From Chloroflexota bacterium (lineage in GTDB: Bacteria; Chloroflexota; Limnocylindria; Limnocylindrales; CSP1-4), in assembly GCA_016191425.1 (NCBI GenBank), contig JACPOR010000022.1, positions 1 to 64,000 of the forward strand: a stretch of DNA of 64,000 nt, read 5' to 3'. The position numbers and the translations under genes were made by a program. Under the pieces are notes generated by a model. It made no database searches and was not told the DNA's origin. It was given only the letters and a program-made list of their open reading frames with translations. Positions 15,347 to 24,218 of this stretch are shown one piece after another (within the stretch, counting starts at the first letter, position 1; every line of letters starts with the position of its first letter).

Positions 15347-18231
15347 CCGAGGCCCGTCCAGGCATCGACGTCGGCGAAGCGCTCGAGAGCGGCCAGGTCC
15401 TTGTCGCCGCGTCCGGAGAACCCGAGCAGGACGACGGCGCCTTCCGGCAGCGGGCCGGAGCCCTCCAGCCCGGCGAGGATCTTGGGCAGGGCCGCCACGG
15501 CATGCGCCGTCTCGAGGGCGGGAAGGATTCCCTCGGTCCGCGTGACCGTGCGCAAGGCTGCGATCGCCTCCCGGTCCGTTGCCGTCGCCACCTCGAGGCG
15601 ACCGGCCTCCGCGAGCGCGGCGAGTTGCGGTCCGACACCGGGGTAATCGAGGCCTGCCGACGCTGAGTGCGCCTCGACGACCTGGCCGTCCTGGTCCTGG
15701 AGCATGAGCGACCGGGAGCCATGGAGGATGCCCGGCGTGCCGCCGGCGATCGCTGCGGCGTGCCGACCGGTGGCCACGCCATCGCCGGCGGCCTCGGCGA
15801 CCGCCAGCCGGACGGACGGCTCGCCGATGAAGCGAGCCAGGAGCCCGATGGCGTTCGATCCTCCGCCGACGCAGGCGAGGGCCATGTCCGGCAGGCGCCC
15901 CTCAATGTCGGCGATCTGGCGAGCCGCCTCGTCCCCGATCCGCCGCTGGAAGTCTCGAACGATCGTGGGGTACGGGTGTGGCCCCATCGCCGAGCCCAGG
16001 ACGTAGTGCGTCGTCTCGACGTTCGTGACCCAGTCGCGCATGGCCTCGTTGACCGCATCCTTGAGCGTCGCCGTCCCCGACGTGACACTCCGGACCTCGG
16101 CACCGAGGGCACGCATCCGCAGCACGTTAGGCGCCTGACGCCGGATATCCTCCTCGCCCATGAACACAACGCACGGCAGACCGAGCAGCGCGCAGGCCGT
16201 CGCGGTCGCGACGCCGTGCTGGCCGGCACCGGTCTCGGCGATGACACGGGCCTTGCCGAGCCGCCGCGTCAGGAGGGCCTGGCCGAGGGCGTTGTTGATC
16301 TTGTGCGCGCCGGTGTGTGCGAGGTCCTCGCGCTTCAGGTAGAGCCGCACCGCCGGCGGGTCCACTCGCTGCCCGCGGCGGGGCACCGCGTTCGCGAGGA
16401 GCCGGCGGGCCTCCAACCGGACGGCTTCGGAAAGCCGATCCGACCGGTAGAGCGCGGTGGGCCGGCCCGCGAACTGCTCCAGCAGCTCGTTGAGTTCCGC
16501 CCAGAACCGCGGGTCGTGACGGATCGCGTCATAGGCCGCCTCGAGCTGTCCGAGCGCTCCCATGAGCGTTTCCGGCACGTAGCGCCCACCGAAGTCGCGC
16601 TCCATGCCCCAGCGGCCATGGGCGTCGACCTCGAGGAGTCCCGGGTGAACCGGCGTGGGACGAATGGTCAGGTTCGGGCGATCGATCCGGGCGCTTCGAG
16701 CGCGTTTCATGAAGAGCGCAACCTTCAACGGATCCTTGACCGGGCGCCTGCCTGGCATTCTCGGTGCCTCGACGCCGGACGTGACGTCGACGCCGACGAC
16801 CGGGGAGGTGCGGAGGGCCTGGCCAACCGTGGCCGGCCCGAGGCCGCCGGCGAGGATCACCCGGATCTCCCGTGCGACGGCCGCCACCAGGTCGGCATCG
16901 ACGCGGATCCCGGTGCCGCCGGGATGCGGTCCGCCGGCCGTGTCGACCACGATTCGCGCGGCCCCCGCCGAGAGGTGGGCGCGGGCGGCGGCGATGACCT
17001 CGGTCGCGAGCGCGGCGTGATCCGAGGCGCCGTCCGAGGCCGGCAGATGGAGGACCTTCCAGACCGGCCGGCGAACGTCGCCGGCAAGGCCGGCCGGTTC
17101 GTGTCCGCTCAGCTGAATCGCGTCGGCGTCGAGGGCCTCCCCGATCCTATTCAGGTCATCGACAGGCAGGTCGACCGTGATCGGCACGATCGCCGGGCGG
17201 CTGCCGGCCGGGGTGATGGCCCGGAGGTGCGCCGCCAGCGCCATCGCCTCGCGGAGTTCGAGGGCCCGAGGCGTTCCCGGAACCAGGTTGAGGCCGACGG
17301 CATCGGCGCCCGCTCGGACCGCCGCATCAATGCCGGCCGCGTCGGTCACGCCGCAGATCTTCACGAACGGCACGCGATCCCGGTTCGCGGGGTCGGTCGG
17401 GGGTCTGCCGGCGGCCACGAAGGCGCGTACCGCGGCTTCGGGATCTCCTGAGCGGACGAGGGCCTCGCCCACCAGGGCGCCATCGAACCCCAGCGCCCGC
17501 CAGGCGCGGACCGTCGCGGGCTTCTGGACCCCCGACTCGGCGATGGCGAGTCGGTCCTCCGGAACGAGGGCCCGCATCCAGGCGGCCCGTTCCGGATCCA
17601 CTGTCAGCGTCCGGAGGTCCCGGTTGTTGATGCCGATCAGGCGCGCCGAGGTGGCAAGGGACGCGTCGAGCTCCCGCTCATCATGCGCCTCGACGAGAGG
17701 CTCCATGCCCAGCGCAAGGGCCCGATCCACGAGCCGCCCCAGGCGCGGCCCAGGGTGCAGGACGGCGAGCAGGAGCACCAGATCCGCACCGGCGGCACGG
17801 AGCAGGTCGAGATGGCGGGATTCGACGACGAAGTCCTTGGCGAGGACCGGCACCGAGACGGCCGCGCGGACAGCCGACAGGTCGGCCACGGATCCGGCGA
17901 ACCAGTGCGGCTCACAAAGGACCGAGATGGCAGCGGCACCGCCACGCTGGTAGGCGTGCGCCCGGGCAAGGACGTCCTCGTCGACGGCGGCGATGGCACC
18001 CGCCGACGGAGAGGCGCGTTTGATCTCGGCGATGAGATGCAGGCCAGGGCCGGCCAGGCGCTCGGCCACCGGTCGTGGGTCCGACGCCGCCCGGACGCGC
18101 CGGCGCAGCTCGGAGCGATCCAGGCTGGCCAAGGCTGCCCGAACGTCCTCGCGGCGCCGCGCCGCGATGTCCGTCACCACCCCTGCGCGCACCAGGCGGC
18201 GCGGAACAGGCGTGGAACGGCCATTGCTCAT
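15343..18231 (-). CDS. trpCFB: TrpC-TrpF-TrpB triple fusion
   Basis: A single 962-residue frame holds three consecutive tryptophan enzymes. Residues 1-272 are indole-3-glycerol phosphate synthase (IAEIKRASPSAG, LAKDFVV, INNRDL, AESGV). Residues ~286-510 are phosphoribosylanthranilate isomerase, with catalytic Cys293 in VKICGVT and Asp430 in VVDTAGG, then GGTG. Residues ~535-962 are tryptophan synthase beta, with GGRYVPETL, PLP Lys644 in HTGAHKINN, AETGAGQHG and GGGSNAIG. All three active sites look complete and no stop or shift interrupts the frame. TrpC-TrpF fusions are well known; having TrpB on the same chain is unusual. Direct coupling to trpA follows by ATGA overlap. The order of activities matches the last steps of the pathway. 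Confidence 0.95.
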   Translation of the reverse strand: MSNGRSTPVPRRLVRAGVVTDIAARRREDVRAALASLDRSELRRRVRAASDPRPVAERLAGPGLHLIAEIKRASPSAGAIAAVDEDVLARAHAYQRGGAAAISVLCEPHWFAGSVADLSAVRAAVSVPVLAKDFVVESRHLDLLRAAGADLVLLLAVLHPGPRLGRLVDRALALGMEPLVEAHDERELDASLATSARLIGINNRDLRTLTVDPERAAWMRALVPEDRLAIAESGVQKPATVRAWRALGFDGALVGEALVRSGDPEAAVRAFVAAGRPPTDPANRDRVPFVKICGVTDAAGIDAAVRAGADAVGLNLVPGTPRALELREAMALAAHLRAITPAGSRPAIVPITVDLPVDDLNRIGEALDADAIQLSGHEPAGLAGDVRRPVWKVLHLPASDGASDHAALATEVIAAARAHLSAGAARIVVDTAGGPHPGGTGIRVDADLVAAVAREIRVILAGGLGPATVGQALRTSPVVGVDVTSGVEAPRMPGRRPVKDPLKVALFMKRARSARIDRPNLTIRPTPVHPGLLEVDAHGRWGMERDFGGRYVPETLMGALGQLEAAYDAIRHDPRFWAELNELLEQFAGRPTALYRSDRLSEAVRLEARRLLANAVPRRGQRVDPPAVRLYLKREDLAHTGAHKINNALGQALLTRRLGKARVIAETGAGQHGVATATACALLGLPCVVFMGEEDIRRQAPNVLRMRALGAEVRSVTSGTATLKDAVNEAMRDWVTNVETTHYVLGSAMGPHPYPTIVRDFQRRIGDEAARQIADIEGRLPDMALACVGGGSNAIGLLARFIGEPSVRLAVAEAAGDGVATGRHAAAIAGGTPGILHGSRSLMLQDQDGQVVEAHSASAGLDYPGVGPQLAALAEAGRLEVATATDREAIAALRTVTRTEGILPALETAHAVAALPKILAGLEGSGPLPEGAVVLLGFSGRGDKDLAALERFADVDAWTGLG

Positions 18232-19316
18232 CAGTTGGCCTCAGCCGTCACGGCCCGCGTCGTGGGCGCCGCAGTCGTGGGCGCCGCGATTCGTACCGCA
18301 TCCGCCGCGACCTTGGCTATCCGGAGTCGGTCGAGGAGCCGGCGCGCCGCGCCTGTATCGATCGTGTCGCGGGCCAGGTCGACCCCCTGGCGAAGGTCCC
18401 GCGCTCGGCCAGCCGCGACGAAGGCTGCTCCGGCATTCAGCAGCACGACATCGCGACGCGCATCGACGCGTCCCTCGAGTACGAGGAGGGTTATTGCAGC
18501 GTTCTCCTCGGCGGAGCCGCCCCGGAGCTCGCTGGTGGAAGCCGTCCGAAGCCCGAGTGACCGAGGATCGACCGGGATCTCGCGGACCCCATCCGGGGTG
18601 ACGTCCCGGATCACGCCGGTACCATCGAGCGGGATCTCGTCGACGCCTGCCCCGTGGACGACGAGCGTCCTCTCCGTCCCGAGGCGCCGGGCCACCTCGG
18701 CGATGCGCGGAGCGGCGCTCGAATCCCCCACCCCGATCAGGGCCCGCCGAGCCCCGGCCGGATTCGTGAGTGGCCCGAGCAGGTTGAACGCGGTCCGGAC
18801 GCCAATCTCCCGCCGGGTCGGGCCCGCGTGCCGCATGGCGGGGTGGAACGTCGTCGCGAAGAGGAACGCGAATCCGAACTCCCTGAGGTCCGCGGCGGCC
18901 GATTCGGCCGTGTGCTCCATCCGTACTCCAAGGGCCTCCAGGACGTCGGCGGCCCCTGATTTCGACGTGATCGCACGGTTGCCATGCTTGGCGACCGGCA
19001 CGCCCGCGGCCGCGACGACGAGGGCCGTCGTCGTCGAGATGTTGAAGGTGCCCGATCCATCGCCTCCGGTCCCGACGACATCGATCGCCCCGTCGGGTGC
19101 CTCGACCTTGACCACGCGCTCGCGCATCGCCGAGGCAAACCCGGCGAGCTCGTCGACCGTCTCGCCCCGCATTCGGAGGGCGACGAGGAACGCGGCCAGC
19201 TGGGCCGGCGTGGCGTCGCCATCCATGACCTCACCCATGGCGAGGCGAGCCTCGTCGAGGTTGAGCGTCCGGCCCTCGATCACGGCGGCGAGCGCGGCCC
19301 GTACCTGCTCGCTCAT
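18231..19316 (-). CDS. trpD: anthranilate phosphoribosyltransferase
   Basis: The 361-residue enzyme adds phosphoribosyl to anthranilate. The PRPP-binding GTGGDGSGTFNIST, KHGNRAITSKSGAADVLEALG and the FNLLGPLTNPA segment are intact. About 20 residues of Ala/Thr-rich tail (RIAAPTTAAPTTRAVTAEAN) extend past the fold. Its stop shares a base with the trpCFB ATG, and its start overlaps the trpG stop. Confidence 0.96.
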   Translation of the reverse strand: MSEQVRAALAAVIEGRTLNLDEARLAMGEVMDGDATPAQLAAFLVALRMRGETVDELAGFASAMRERVVKVEAPDGAIDVVGTGGDGSGTFNISTTTALVVAAAGVPVAKHGNRAITSKSGAADVLEALGVRMEHTAESAAADLREFGFAFLFATTFHPAMRHAGPTRREIGVRTAFNLLGPLTNPAGARRALIGVGDSSAAPRIAEVARRLGTERTLVVHGAGVDEIPLDGTGVIRDVTPDGVREIPVDPRSLGLRTASTSELRGGSAEENAAITLLVLEGRVDARRDVVLLNAGAAFVAAGRARDLRQGVDLARDTIDTGAARRLLDRLRIAKVAADAVRIAAPTTAAPTTRAVTAEAN

Positions 19317-19978
19317 CGGCCGGCGTCTGCGAGGCCGGCAGTCGCGAACGAGCCGGTCGCGTCATCGAGCAGGGACGCATTGCCTTCTCCGGCAAGGCGC
19401 AGGAAGTTCGCGAGGAGGTGCGGGCCCTGGGGCGTGAGCACGCTCTCGGGATGGAACTGGACGCCTTCCATCGGCAGGGCGACATGGCGGATGCCCATGA
19501 TGACGCGGTCGACCTCGGAAATCGCCGTCACGCGGAATTCGGCCGACAGCGTGTCGGGATCGATGCAGAGTGAGTGGTACCGCGCCGCCATGAAGCTCGG
19601 CGGCATCCCGGACAGCAGGCCGGCGCCATCGTGGCTGACTTCGGACGCCTCCCCGTGGACGAGGGTCGGCGCCCGCACGATTCGGCTGCCGTACGCCGCC
19701 GCCATCGACTGCATTCCGAGGCACACACCCAGCAACGGGATCTCGCGCTCGGCGGCCACCCGGATCGCATCCATGGAGACGCCCGCGTCGTCGGGGTCGC
19801 CCGGTCCCGGCGAGATGACGATGCCGCGCAGGTCTGCGTCGCGATCGTCGGCCAGAGCCTCCACGCCGGCCCGGTCGATGGCGTCGTTGCGAAGGACCGT
19901 CACGGTCGCGCGACTCGCTTCGAGCGCCTGGACCAGGTTGAACGTGAAGCTGTCGTAATTGTCCACGATGAGGATCAT
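19313..19978 (-). CDS. trpG: anthranilate synthase glutamine amidotransferase subunit
   Basis: A 221-residue class I glutamine amidotransferase. DNYDSFTFNLVQ opens the protein, the nucleophile Cys is in LLGVCLGMQSMAAAYG, and the catalytic His-Glu is in VQFHPESVLT. It supplies ammonia to TrpE and in many bacteria is shared with p-aminobenzoate synthesis; no pabB is visible here. Overlaps with both trpE and trpD indicate coupled translation. Confidence 0.95.
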   Translation of the reverse strand: MILIVDNYDSFTFNLVQALEASRATVTVLRNDAIDRAGVEALADDRDADLRGIVISPGPGDPDDAGVSMDAIRVAAEREIPLLGVCLGMQSMAAAYGSRIVRAPTLVHGEASEVSHDGAGLLSGMPPSFMAARYHSLCIDPDTLSAEFRVTAISEVDRVIMGIRHVALPMEGVQFHPESVLTPQGPHLLANFLRLAGEGNASLLDDATGSFATAGLADAGR

Positions 19979-21621
19979 GCCGGCGGCTCCGACGGTGCGT
20001 GTACCGCCCCTGTGGCCGCTCCGCTGCGGGTCGTGGGCGGGGCCGCCGCCAGCTCGATCGCCCGGCGCATGGCCGCCGCCTTGTGCTCGGTCTCCTCGAA
20101 TTCCTTCTCGGGCACGCTGCCGGCGACGATCCCGGCGCCGGTGTGGATGTGGGCCCGGCCGTCCCGGAGGACCGCGCTCCGAATGGTGATAGCGGTATCG
20201 AGATTGCCGTCGTAGCCGAGGTAGCCGACCGCGCCGCCGTACAGGCCGCGGCGCTCGTTCTCCGCGGCGGCGATCAGCTGCATCGCCCGGACCTTGGGCG
20301 CACCGGACAACGTGCCCGCCGGGAAGACGGCCCGAAGCGCGTCGAGCGCGTCGAGATCCGGCTTGAGCCGCCCCTCGACGTGGCTCACGAGGTGAAGGAC
20401 ATGCGAGTACCGCTCGACCTCCATGTACTTGCTCACGGTCACGGTCCCGGCCCTCGAAACGCGACCGAGATCGTTGCGCCCCAGGTCGACGAGCATCACG
20501 TGCTCGGCACGCTCCTTCGGGTCGCGCTGGAGCTGCTCGGCGAGGATCGCGTCCTCCCTCGGATCTGCGCCGCGCGGGCGGGTTCCGGCGATGGGATGCG
20601 TGGTGAGCTTGTCGTCCTCGAGCTGGACCAGGAGCTCCGGGCTCGCGCCCACGACCTCGAACCCCGGGACACGGGTGAAGAACAGGTACGGCGACGGATT
20701 GACCCGTCGGAGGCTTCGGTACAGCCCGATGCCGTCGAGCTGCCTTCCCGTCGCGGGATCGAGCGGCAGGTCGAATGACTGGCGCCGCGCGAGGACGACC
20801 TGGATGGCCTCGCCGGCAGCGATGGCCTCCCTGGCAACGGCCACCGCGTGGATGTATTCGTCGCGCCCGAGGCTTGCCTCGATGAATGCCGGGCTCACGA
20901 GGGCCGGGGCGAGACGGCCATTGGTGGTTTCGGCCACCGGGCGCGAAGCGGTACCGGCGATCTCGGCGGAGGACGGACGCGAGGATCGCTCGAGGGCCTC
21001 GAAGATCGCAGCCTCAGCGATCCGGTAGCGCCCCTCGAAGTCGGGCGCCTCGGTGTGCAGGGAGGCGACCGCCGAAAGGGTATGGGTCAGGTGATCGAAG
21101 ACGATCACGAGGTCGGTCTCGATGAACGCCGCGGTCGGGACCCCCACCGGATCGGATGCCGGGAGCGGCACGGACGGCTCGAAGATCGAGACCGCGTCGT
21201 AGGCGAGCGCGCCCACCGCGCCACCGGTGAAGCGCGGCATATCCTCGCGGGGGGCAACACGCCGACGTGGAATGAACTCGCGGAGAGCCTGGAGCGGGTC
21301 AGGCGCCTCGAATTCGTCGATGGGGAGATCGGGAGCATAGGCAACGACGCCGACCGGTCGGTGCTGGATGCGGGCTCGGCCCCGCCTGACCTCGAGCAGT
21401 CGCCGCGGGCCCACGCCGAGGAACGAGTACCGGCCCAGGCGCTCCCCGCCCTCGACCGATTCGAGGAGGTAGGCTGGCGTCGTCCCGTCATCGAGCCGGA
21501 GGAAGGCACCGATCGGGGTGTCCAGGTCGGCCGGGCGGGTCGCACGCAACAGGACAGTGTCCGTGGTTGCGGACAGGCGCTTTGCCTCGGCGAGGCTGAG
21601 CGGGTCCATGCTGCTGTTCAT
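19975..21621 (-). CDS. trpE: anthranilate synthase component I
   Basis: A 548-residue chorismate-utilising enzyme, first of the tryptophan branch. The N-terminal regulatory part contains AYLLESVEGGERLGRYSFLG. The LLES-type motif is part of the Trp feedback site. The catalytic domain carries PIAGTRPRG, DLGRNDLGRVS, FPAGTLSGAPKVRAM and HTGAGIVAGS. The start at 21621 (MNSSMDPLSL) is chosen because GGAGG lies 12 bases upstream and the in-frame extension is part of the T-box leader; the ATG at 21609 is an alternative. It is the first gene of the trp operon. Confidence 0.94.
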   Translation of the reverse strand: MNSSMDPLSLAEAKRLSATTDTVLLRATRPADLDTPIGAFLRLDDGTTPAYLLESVEGGERLGRYSFLGVGPRRLLEVRRGRARIQHRPVGVVAYAPDLPIDEFEAPDPLQALREFIPRRRVAPREDMPRFTGGAVGALAYDAVSIFEPSVPLPASDPVGVPTAAFIETDLVIVFDHLTHTLSAVASLHTEAPDFEGRYRIAEAAIFEALERSSRPSSAEIAGTASRPVAETTNGRLAPALVSPAFIEASLGRDEYIHAVAVAREAIAAGEAIQVVLARRQSFDLPLDPATGRQLDGIGLYRSLRRVNPSPYLFFTRVPGFEVVGASPELLVQLEDDKLTTHPIAGTRPRGADPREDAILAEQLQRDPKERAEHVMLVDLGRNDLGRVSRAGTVTVSKYMEVERYSHVLHLVSHVEGRLKPDLDALDALRAVFPAGTLSGAPKVRAMQLIAAAENERRGLYGGAVGYLGYDGNLDTAITIRSAVLRDGRAHIHTGAGIVAGSVPEKEFEETEHKAAAMRRAIELAAAPPTTRSGAATGAVHAPSEPPA

Positions 21622-21689
21622 CGCCGACAACGCCTCCGGGTTCGATCCGGGCCTTTTGCCCGGCCGCGGGCCGGTCGGCCCGAGAATCA

Positions 21690-22004
21690 AGAAACGACCT
21701 TCGTCCTCCCGGGACGAAAGGCCGTGCCTTCCGCGGTGCCACCCTCATTCGGCGATCTGCCGATCTTGCCTGACCGACGGGCCGCTCGCATCGAGCTGCT
21801 GATCGGCGCTGCCCTGTATCGCTGGCGCTCTGCGCCGGAGCCTACGTGGGTCGCCGCGGGTCGCTGCCGCCGCGCGTGCCGTTCGGTCCGGAGGCTCCCG
21901 GGTCCATTCCCTGTCGCCGTCGCTCCGGTTTCCACCACCCACCGGATCTCTCTGCCGACGCTCGACGGGTACTCGTCCCGTTCACAGCCACGTATTCAGT
22001 TGAG
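21690..22004 (-). promoter_or_regulatory. tryptophan T-box leader
   Basis: Upstream of trpE the minus strand carries the near-invariant T-box sequence AATGAGGGTGGCACCGCGG (21749-21731). Ahead of it is a Stem I with AGAGAG, an apical GGGTGGTGGAA loop closed by CCGGT/ACCGG, and a specifier TGG followed by A at 21906-21903. A terminator-like hairpin (CCTTTCGTCC / GGACGAAGG) with a weak U-rich tail follows the T-box, ending near 21690. Uncharged tRNA-Trp would bind the specifier and the T-box bulge, favouring expression of trpEGD-CFB-A (family knowledge). A translational mode is possible because the U-tract is poor. Confidence 0.92.
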
Positions 22005-22010
22005 GCGCGG

Positions 22011-22040
22011 AGTCTAGGCGTGGTTCGCCGCGAGCGTCAA
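22011..22040 (-). promoter_or_regulatory. promoter of the trp operon
   Basis: On the minus strand TTGACG (22040-22035) is followed, after 18 bp, by TAGACT (22016-22011). Transcription would start near 22004, giving a leader of about 380 nt that contains the T-box. Confidence 0.7.
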
Positions 22041-22259
22041 GCACCGCCGCTGGCAGTATTGGGCCGCCGAGGGCATGAACGCGTGGCCGCGAACCCGGCA
22101 AGGGTCGGCTGGCCCGACCGTCCTAGTCGGACTGTTTCGTGACGTGACCGGTCGCAGCCATCCAGCCACCTGATTGGTTGACCATGGGGACCATCATCGC
22201 AGGGTCCAGCCTGGGCTCGACGGCTTCAGTTCCATGACACCCCCCCGGGGGGGGAAAAC
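22041..22259. other. gene-free spacer with a C/G homopolymer palindrome
   Basis: Between the trp promoter and the 3' end of the next minus-strand gene I see no gene. Around 22240-22254 seven C are followed directly by eight G, a palindrome that could fold as a hairpin but has no T-tract on either strand. Confidence 0.4.
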
Positions 22260-22499
22260 CTAGTGCTTTACCGATGACGACGCCTGTGACTGTGCTGATG
22301 CCGCGAGCATCTGGGTCACCTGATCCGCGAGAACCTTGGCCAGCTCGCGACTGATCCGGATGCGCCCGACAACGACGTTCGGGTCCTGGTGCGGGCCAGC
22401 TTCGCCGGTCGGATCGCTGCGCTGCAGCGTCAGGGTCACACCGAACGGTCCCGCCGTGAGCGAGAATCCGTCGGCGTAGAGATCGGGATAGTCGGACAT
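22260..22499 (-). CDS. small conserved hypothetical protein (DUF3467-like)
   Basis: The 79-residue protein contains a beta-rich N-terminal half (DGFSLTAGPFGVTLTLQ) and a helical end, GRIRISRELAKVLADQVTQML. That arrangement resembles DUF3467 proteins, whose function is unknown. GAGGTG lies about seven bases before the ATG. Assignment to the DUF is by pattern memory only. Confidence 0.55.
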   Translation of the reverse strand: MSDYPDLYADGFSLTAGPFGVTLTLQRSDPTGEAGPHQDPNVVVGRIRISRELAKVLADQVTQMLAASAQSQASSSVKH

Positions 22500-22760
22500 T
22501 CCTGCACCTCAGTTTTGGGGACGAAGGAACTCCACCATACCGAGTGCGCCGGAAGTCGTCACAGCACGCCGTCGCGACGGGCCGCTGAGAGTTGCGGGCG
22601 GTCACGATCGCTGGCGCGCGAACAGCGCCTGCGGCACATTCAGGTGCGGCAGGCGTCCGCCCGGTTGGACGCCGGGGCATGACCAGGGCCTGGCCACTGA
22701 GGATGGCGCCGCACGGGAATCAGGCAGCCAACCGCAAGGCAGGCCGCCCGGCTCCGGCGC

Positions 22761-23045
22761 TCAGTACGTCGCGTTGTCGGACTCGTTGACGATCCAGACC
22801 TGGGGTGGCCCATCCACGCCGGCGCGGACCATTACCTCGGGCAGCGACGGGTCCTGCGAGAAGGCCGTCGCGCCCGCCAGCGTGGCGAACTCATTGACGA
22901 TGACGAGGGAGTTCGGGTCGGCCACGGAGCGGCTGACCGAGTGCCCCGTCGCGCCGTGCTGACGGCGAACCGTGCCGTGCTCGAGGAATACGGGCAACCA
23001 CCGGTCGTAGTCGGCTACGTGGTGCTGAACGATGACCTTGGCCAT
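22761..23045 (-). CDS. antibiotic biosynthesis monooxygenase-like (ABM fold) small protein
   Basis: A 94-residue ferredoxin-like dimeric alpha/beta-barrel type protein. VIVQHHVADYDRWLPVFLEHG opens it, and the middle strand reads NSLVIVNEFATLAGATAFSQDP, as in ABM and related small enzymes or binding proteins. It is divergent from a MarR gene, and the shared upstream region holds a palindrome, so it is probably the target of that regulator. Substrate unknown. Confidence 0.65.
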   Translation of the reverse strand: MAKVIVQHHVADYDRWLPVFLEHGTVRRQHGATGHSVSRSVADPNSLVIVNEFATLAGATAFSQDPSLPEVMVRAGVDGPPQVWIVNESDNATY

Positions 23046-23100
23046 TTCGGAACGCCTCGCCTTTCACCTTCGACCGATCTCAATCGCCGGTCATTAGGGA

Positions 23101-23118
23101 CCTAACTATATAGTTAGG
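23101..23118. promoter_or_regulatory. perfect 18-bp palindrome, likely MarR operator
   Basis: CCTAACTATATAGTTAGG is fully symmetric and strikingly A+T-rich against its surroundings. It lies 25 bp before marR and 56 bp from the divergent ABM-like gene. It contains TATAGT on both strands, so bound repressor would cover -10 regions in both directions. Size and symmetry are typical of a MarR dimer site. Confidence 0.8.
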
Positions 23119-23142
23119 GGCCGTATTGTCAATACCCGTATC

Positions 23143-23643
23143 ATGGCCGACATGGCGAAGCTCGAGATGCCCGACGACTACTACGCCCAGACGCCGGACG
23201 CGAACGTGCGGGCGACCGAAGCGGTGATGAACACGATCAAGACCGCCGACCTCCTCTTCGACCGAATTGGCCGTCTTCTCCGCCCGCTCAACGTCAGCGC
23301 CGCCGGCGGCCTCGTGCTGGGAATCCTCCGCGATCACGGGGTGATGTCGCCATCGGAGCTCGGCGAGCGGCTGATCGTCTCTCGGGCGACCGTGACCGGC
23401 CTCCTCGATTCCCTCGAGCGACGCGGCTTCGTGACCCGGTCCCCGAACCTGGACGATCGTCGGAGCCTCGTCGTCGAGATCACGCCTCAGGGACTCGTCG
23501 TGCTCCAGCAGCTGCGAACGCTGATCCATCACCATGAGCAGACATGGATGAAGTTCCTGACCGATGCCGAGCTGGGCGTTTACATCGAGACCCTCCACCG
23601 GATCCAGGACAGCGTCGCCGTGGCAACCGAGGACGTGGACTGA
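23143..23643 (+). CDS. MarR-family transcriptional regulator
   Basis: A 166-residue winged-helix protein. The DNA-binding segment reads MSPSELGERLIVSRATVTGLLDSLERRGFV, followed by the wing PNLDDRRSLVVEITPQG with the conserved D-x-R. The flanking helices form the dimer interface. The ligand is unknown. There is no clear Shine-Dalgarno before the ATG; an in-frame ATG lies nine bases on. Autoregulation through the palindrome just upstream is likely. Confidence 0.88.
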   Translation: MADMAKLEMPDDYYAQTPDANVRATEAVMNTIKTADLLFDRIGRLLRPLNVSAAGGLVLGILRDHGVMSPSELGERLIVSRATVTGLLDSLERRGFVTRSPNLDDRRSLVVEITPQGLVVLQQLRTLIHHHEQTWMKFLTDAELGVYIETLHRIQDSVAVATEDVD

Positions 23644-24218
23644 CCGTCAGGGGTATCTCCCCGGCGAACGATGGAACGCGTTGCTCAGGTTCGCGCGCCG
23701 TGACCAACAGGGTCGCAGGGCCCGGGGTCGGGCATTCGGCGATCGCGCCTGGTGGGGGCCGTCCGGTCGTTCCACCGGCGAGATCGGGTGCGCGGGCAAC
23801 GTCGGGTCGGCGGACGTGTGGCAGCGTCACTGGATCCTGGCGTCGCGCGTTGGCTCCCTCCTTGTCCGGGGCTGTCTGGACCTGCCCCTCCGGGCCCTTC
23901 CTGCCCGGTCCGGGACCTGCCCGTCCTGGCCTGCCCGACGTTGTCCAGGAGTCAATGATTTCGCAGCCGCCGGCAGCGTCCTTGTGTGCTGGTCACGGTC
24001 ACGACCCAAGCGGGGCTCGATTGGGCCTCGAACGGGGCGCGGACGGTCGCGTTGCTGACCGTCACACAATCCGACGCCTCGGAAGCATCGAAACGTTGAC
24101 CCGCCGTCAACATCGGGGTGGACACCGCCGAGGACCCGGGTGGACACCGGCCCGGGTCGACACCGCCGAGGACCCGGGTGGACACCGCCGAGCCCACCCA
24201 GAAGCGAACCCGCCGTGT
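23644..24218. other. 575-bp stretch without a supported gene
   Basis: Open frames exist on both strands but translate to low-complexity Arg/Pro/Gly sequence with no family resemblance. The right end holds the 22-bp repeats listed next. No transporter ATPase gene, which one might expect here, is present. Confidence 0.5.
24117..24200. repeat. 22-bp imperfect tandem repeat
   Basis: Units of GGGTGGACACCGCCGAGGAC (extended by CC) occur from 24117, with diverged copies at about 24139 (GGGTGGACACCGGCCC) and 24154, and near-identical sequence from 24176. The array ends some 18 bp before the 3' end of the permease gene. Confidence 0.75.

Noticed and set aside
22239-22254. C7G8 palindrome as a terminator
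   Set aside because: No T-run on either strand; noted only as a palindrome.
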